Assembly (NCBI GenBank): GCA_907164885.2
Contig: OU015503.1
Coordinates: 127,714,423 to 127,778,422 of the forward strand
Direction of reading: 5' to 3'
Source of the DNA: Dolomedes plantarius
Lineage: Eukaryota; Arthropoda; Arachnida; Araneae; Dolomedidae
Length of the DNA: 64,000 nucleotides
Part shown: piece after piece, positions 59,010 through 64,000 of the stretch
Numbering within the stretch: position 1 is the stretch's first letter
How the letters are laid out: the number at the start of each line of letters is the position of its first letter
Position numbers and translations under genes: made by a program
The notes under the pieces: generated by a model
What the model saw: only the letters and a program-made list of their open reading frames with translations
Databases searched by the model: none
What the model was told of the DNA's origin: nothing

Positions 59010-61521
59010 TTAAAAAATCTTTTCTTTTCGTGCCTTTTTTAATGCAAATTCTGTTATAATATCTGATACATCTATATCTTCCGAAATGTCCTTTTCTATA
59101 CTAATAATAGATAAGTCTGAAAGCCTTTCTTGTCCCATTGTTGATCTCAAATAATTTTTTATTATTTTAAGTTTTGAAAAGCTTCTTTCCCCGCTAGCCA
59201 CAGTCACGGGCAATGTTAAAAAAATTCGCATGGCAATCACTAAATTTGGTAACAGATAGATGAGGTTACTTGTAAATAAGTATTGAATCACATTTAACGC
59301 GTTCATTTCAGGGGAAATAAAGGATGCAACGTTGTCAATTTCATCGCATAAATCTTCAGCTATAATATCTTTTTCATTTTTAAATTGATCATGTAACATA
59401 ATTTCCACAGATTTACATTTTGTAGACCTATTTGATTTATCTGTTTTAAGGAAATTATTTAGGTCCTTGAGAAAATTGAAAACTGTGTGATGTTGTTTTA
59501 TTTGTTCGAACCTTTCTTCTATTTTTGATAATGCAGTGTCCAATATTACAAAGTAAAAATTAATTTTGAATTGGTCTTCTGGATTTTTTGGAGCCTCATC
59601 TTTACATTCGTAGTCAAATAAACGTTTTTTTGTTCGGGGTCTAACAATATTAATCAGAGGAAATGAAGGGTCGCAATCGATATCTTCTGCAATATTTTTT
59701 GCCTCTTCTAAAATATCACTAAAACCTTTATCTGACCTAATATTATATAAATATGTTTTGGTTTGCTCTAACATTAAAATAATATTTGGTAGTATAGCAT
59801 CCGATTCCTGCATAGCTTTACTTACGATATTAATTTTTGTTAACACATTATACCATGTAATAATGGAACAAATAAATTTAAACGACTTAATTTTCAAAAG
59901 TAATGAATTTGACATGTTTCTAGTTTCAGAGTCTCTAGTATTATCAGAATAGAGGGTATATAAAGCATCATATATTTTTGTTAGATTGTATCTAAGAACT
60001 TTTAGCGCATCTATTCTGCTTTCCCATCTAGTATCTGAAAGGGGTTTAAGCGTTAAAGTTGGGATTTCATTTTTTAAGACCTTCCAACGTTTAGTGGATG
60101 CGGAGAAGAAAACGTATAGCTCCTGTACAATTACAAAAAAGCTTCTAATTTCTAAAGACGCTTTTGCAGCTTCATTAACAACTAAATTTAAACTATGGGC
60201 CGCACAAGGCACATAAAAAGCTCTTGGGATTAAGTCAAGAACTTTTTTTTGTAAACCATTATTGCGACCCTTCATATTCGCACCATTATCATAACCCTGC
60301 CCCCTTAAATCCCCCAAACAAATGTTGTGAGTCTCCAAGAAATCTAATAAAATATCAGTTAAACCCTGTCCTGTCGAATCCGATATTGAAATAAATCCCC
60401 AAAAATGCTCCCTAATTTCTATTTGCTTTGATTTATTATTTAATAGAACAAATCTTATTACAACAGTAAGTTGGTCTTGGTGACTTAGATCAGGGGTGGA
60501 ATCTAAAATAATAGAATAATATTTACTAACTTTTAAGAGCGAAATTATTTCATGTCTTATTTTTTGACCCAAAAGGGAAATAAGTTCATTTTGAATATGA
60601 ACACCTAAATAATGCGGCATACTTGATGGATTTCTGCTAATTCTAGTGAGGTGGTCTGATATGGTATCATTAAACTTTGCAATTGCTTCAATTAATTTCA
60701 AAAAGTTTCCATTTCGTTGCTCGTATAACTTATTATTTTTGCCTCTAAAACTCAAATTTTGATCGGCTAAGAATTTAACGGTATAAATTATAATTTTTAA
60801 CACGGAAACCCATCTATCTTTTTACATATTTATTAATTTCTCATTTAGAGAATCAGTAGTTGTTTCAGAAGAAATTGATTTATTTAAATCAATCCAAGAT
60901 TTTGTATTACAAATGTGACTTTTTGATTTTTTATGACGTTCAATAATCTGAGTTAAATGTCTCCAATCGCTATATCCCTCAACAAAGGCACTAGAAAAAG
61001 TTTTAAATAATTTGCAAGGAAAACAAAATACACAATCTTTTAATTTAGAATACACTACACAACTCTTGGAATTATTTCCCCGTTACTTAAATTTTTTTTA
61101 TAATAAATAGATGAGAAACCTCTGTTATCTTTAATTAAAGGAAAGTTTACATCCGCTTCTGTAAGTTGGGTAGGGCCTACCTCTACTAAAGTTAATTTAA
61201 TTTTGTCAGATATTACGGAAGGCCAACAGCTAGGATGCTTATAAACATCATCTTTATAAGAAAGATGAAGAAAATCTTCATGATCTTTGGTCACGGTTTC
61301 ACTAGTTTCAAGACTTGGTTCTGCGATTAAAACATCTTCCTTGGGGTTTGTGATTTCGGTCTCCGTCACATTTGTATCTCTGGAACTTGATGGCGCCTCA
61401 TGCGATCTTGCTGGGATTAAAGATGTTTTTAATGAACCACAAGCTTTCTTTACTAATTTTTTTGTTCAAGTTTTCTTTTTCTGTATTGGGCCCCAGAAAA
61501 CTTTTTACGTTTATCAGACAT
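59010..61521 (-). pseudogene. hAT transposase (ZMYM/TTF-type finger), near full length
   Basis: A cut-and-paste transposase of the group sometimes annotated as zinc finger MYM-type protein 1-like. From the start: MSDKRKKFSGAQYRKRKLEQ, then DDVYKHPSCWPSV, FCFPCKLF with a following H...H (TTF-type finger), KYYSIILDSTPDLSHQDQ (first catalytic D), GQGYDNGANMKGRNNG (second), VPCAAHSLNLVV (C/H motif), and near the end LPVTVASGERSFSKLKIIKN with LRSTMGQERLSDLS (dimer region). The ATG at 61521 follows a good acceptor (ttttttacag). One-base shifts occur near 61465 and 61060, and an in-frame TAA at 60822. The last 597 codons are open, so decay is recent. Confidence 0.9.
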
Positions 61522-62086
61522 CTGTAAAAAAATGAGGTTCTTTTCGTAAAGAACTTATAAAAATGGCGCAATATAAGTTAAGCTGTTTCTCGATAAAGAG
61601 TGACTTTTGCAAGAAACGTTCCAAATCGATTTTATTTTAATTTTGTTCCTATTTTAAATACAACTCCCCGTGCGTTTTCTTTATTAAAAAAAAAAATCGT
61701 ATTTTCCCGATTTCTGAATTGCCATATTTCACGTACCTGTTAAAAAAATAAGGTGATGCAGTTCAAAAATTCAAGTTTACACTTGTTCCTGTAGTATATG
61801 TTTAACATTTGCAAAATAAAATAAAAACCTTTAAAATAGAATTAAGTAATGAATCCTAGCTTTTCTTTAAACAAATGTCAAACCATAAATGTATTATTTC
61901 AATTTCTAACCGCTAACCGCTCAAAAGAAAAAATATCAAGTTTACTTACCTGTGAAAGATTTTTGTTGGTCAGCAATCACAATATCGAGCGCAAAAATTA
62001 GAGACAAAAAGCTTTGTTTTTCAGTTGTTGAGATGGACACGTTCAAAATTAATATAGTACAAATTATCCCGGTCCGTGTATTTATA
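61522..62086 (-). promoter_or_regulatory. hAT promoter, 5' UTR exon and intron
   Basis: On the minus strand there is a TATA box (tataaata, 62086-62079), then an exon ending cacag at 61950 with donor gtaagtaaa, and an acceptor (ttttttacag) directly before the transposase ATG. The predicted intron is 61522-61949. The TATA box is a plausible distance from a start around 62050. Confidence 0.55.
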
Positions 62087-62274
62087 GGCTCAGGGCATAA
62101 AAGAGTATTTTCCTGCAACCTGACAAAAACCGCCCGCTCCGATGCGATGCCGGCAATGCGACGCGATTTGATGGGATGATGGGTTAAAATGTGCTAAAAC
62201 AAAAACGAACAATATATTTCCCAACTGGTTGCGACGTGGAGTAGCGCTGCTAAAACCAATGTGGTTTTGTTTAA

Positions 62275-63713
62275 GGCGACAATGGACCTTCAGATTGACA
62301 AAAATATGTCTCAAAAACGATTTTTTTTCAGAAAATGATTCTGCAACTCATCAGCTATAAATAAAAAAAAGAAAGTTATATTTATTGATCCAATCATTAT
62401 TAACCGAGTTATAAGTATTTTTCCAAACGTAAACAATGGAAATGTTACATTAAATTAAAACTTTAAATGCTATTTTCTCAAAGAAACTTTTCATGTCGTT
62501 TCGGTAAGTTCAAAATGTCCCATGCGTCATAATTTTTCTTGAATTTTCATAAAATTTCATAAAATGATTATTTATATATGTTAGAATAAAACTTAGTCAT
62601 AAATTCATTATACTATTTTAAAACACCTTAAAATTTTTACAATAAAAAAAAAAAATTGATAACATTTTGCATAAAATGACCTATTTTTATCGATTTCTTT
62701 TCTAGTTTTTATAAATATGGCTGTAAATCTAATATTACTACTAACTTTTATTATAACTATATAAAGCTAGCTTAAGAAAGAAAATTAGATATCTGAGACA
62801 AAAATTGATGCACATGGAGAATTTTTAAGTAGAGTAATTAACAAACTGATTTTAATTAATATCTTAATTAATTACATTCTGATCTTTTTTAATTTAGCAT
62901 TTTCATCTCTAAAAAATACTGTATAAGTATACAAAATTTCATAGCAATTGGTTGATAAATAATAAAAAAAAAAGTGTTTCATGGTCCATTGTTGGGACAG
63001 TGGACTTTCAAAATTGTGAAATTTGTCCAAAAATTCGATTTTTTTTTAATTTTATTGAATTGTGAAACTACGGACGAGTAGAAATGTGTTGCAAAAAGAA
63101 TTTTTAATTTCTGTGATTACTTTCCTAGTTATAGGCATTTGTATTTAATTTAGATATTATGTGGTTACTAACAGCAATCACTTTAAATGTGTTTTTCTCA
63201 AAATAAAAATTTTCATGTCATACGAATATTCAAACTACTCCAGGCGCATTTCTAATGATCGTATTGCTTTGAAATTTAAGTTTTATATACTTAACTGTAT
63301 ATCAAATAAATATTATTGAAAAAAAATTATGCATCGTAGCTCAGAATTTCTAAATTTTGTACTTGAAAAGATGATTTATAGGTATTTTGCGTAATAAAAA
63401 GGGTGTTTTCACTATTATTTTTTTCTCTTTATATTTTTAATGAATGCTTAAAATAAGCGATAAGTTTCGTTGTTAGTTTTATAAGGTATCCTGTAAATAA
63501 AAATGACCATATTATATGCAAAAGAAATGTGCTTGGAACGTTTTTAATGAGGCCAATTTTTGATATAATTAATAATTCATGATTCATAAATTATTAATAT
63601 TTCATCTTTAAATTTTAACCACTTTTACATATCTATGGTACTAATCACATATTCAAATTTCAAGCAAATCCATTCAAAACAAAAAGAGTTAGGTTTGAAG
63701 GTCCACTGTCCCC
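62275..63713. mobile_element. TTAA-flanked element, head-to-tail dimer
   Basis: TTAA at 62271-62274 and 63714-63717. Termini ggcgacaatggaccttcag and, inverted, gaaggtccactgtcccc. Near 62980-63011 a second pair of ends meets (atggtccattgtt / gggacagtggactttc) with no TTAA between. Halves of about 720 bp align (for example actttaaatg..ttttctcaa and ttttcatgtc). TTAA duplication suits piggyBac or Kolobok; no transposase. Confidence 0.75.
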
Positions 63714-63717
63714 TTAA

Positions 63718-64000
63718 AGTAAATTTCTCCATGGCCGAATTTAAATTATCATTAAAATATAGGCATTCTTACTTCGCCAAATAAAAACGAAGTCTTAATT
63801 TAATCAAACACATTTGATTATATATAGAGACACACAGAGTTACAAAACGAAATCACAATAAAAATAACATACCGGGAGCGCAAATGATCTGACACGACCT
63901 CAGCCTAAGACAAAATCTCCCAGAATTTTAACATTTTTCGCGCGCAAACCTCATCACATCCGACATGTGCCGAATAAACAAAAATTACACTAGATCAGCA
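63718..64000. other. no recognisable gene or element
   Basis: Noncoding by inspection. Does not resume either the gypsy or the hAT element. Confidence 0.4.

Larger units (their letters stand above)
58728..62100 (-). mobile_element. TTF-finger hAT element, right end not found
   Basis: Starts cagggccgttcctagggtag, a hAT terminus, exactly where the gypsy pol frame stops. A run of c follows (58780-58790), as in other hATs of this group. The 8 bases before are catcaacc. The inverse terminus was not seen before 64000, so the end is deleted, replaced or outside the window. The position 62100 is only the minimum extent, set by the promoter described below. Confidence 0.7.

Noticed and set aside
59758..60216. 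Plus-strand frames of 64 and 76 codons
   Set aside because: Antisense shadows of the hAT transposase.
1..64000. tRNA, rRNA, CRISPR arrays or bacterial defence systems
   Set aside because: No cloverleaf A/B-box pairs, rRNA cores or regularly spaced repeats were recognised. The regular gactgact units are Helitron 5' ends. A tRNAscan/Infernal run would be decisive.

Overview
This is AT-rich eukaryotic nuclear DNA, dense in transposons and almost without genes. It is most likely from an arthropod, and a spider or other chelicerate is my best guess. That guess rests on the mixture of Helitrons, BED/TTF-finger hAT elements, mariner/Tc1, pogo and Ty3 elements and on a Smurf-like exon with the phase expected in arthropods. 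It is an inference only. I see no bacterial genes, operons, rRNA, tRNA or CRISPR arrays.

The one host gene signal is on the minus strand. Positions 54750-54801 encode an ATG-started peptide matching the extreme N-terminus of SMURF-type HECT E3 ubiquitin ligases and end at a canonical GTAAGT donor. The gene runs leftward. I could not recognise exon 2, so everything left of 54750 is inferred to be first-intron sequence, at least up to wherever exon 2 lies. Positions 49872-54749 are relatively free of recognisable elements. The rest of the left side is transposon on transposon.

Layout: 1-470 LTR-like; 1044-1881 TIR element; 2791-7274 a head-to-tail array of Helitrons, all minus strand; 8300-8513 mariner relic; 9277-9672 foldback-like MITE with a hAT MITE inside; 10731-11085 tandem repeat; 12967-13194 MITE; 17.8-21.3 kb Helitron pieces, Tc1 relic and hAT MITE; 22.7-27.4 kb Helitron Rep and helicase relics plus nested Helitrons, including a second copy of a 2.42 kb composite unit; 28-36.6 kb more Helitron copies and dispersed repeats; 36850-38040 BED-finger hAT with a nested hAT MITE; 40586-41362 solo LTR; 42368-44351 hAT, then mariner with a nested hAT; 47027-49871 a hAT nested in a MITE nested in a hAT; 54.75-55.03 kb Smurf exon 1 and promoter; 56596-58727 3' part of a Ty3/gypsy element; 58728 to beyond about 62.1 kb a TTF-finger hAT inserted in the gypsy RNase H; 62275-63713 a head-to-tail dimer of a TTAA-flanked element.

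All the transposon coding regions found are broken by stops, frameshifts or truncation. Several insertions have exact target-site duplications, so relative insertion order can be read. The main find is a modular Helitron group. One 5' end is joined to three different 3' ends. A 2.4 kb chimera, made of that 5' end, a TIR element and a complete second Helitron, is present twice in opposite orientations and appears to have moved as a unit.
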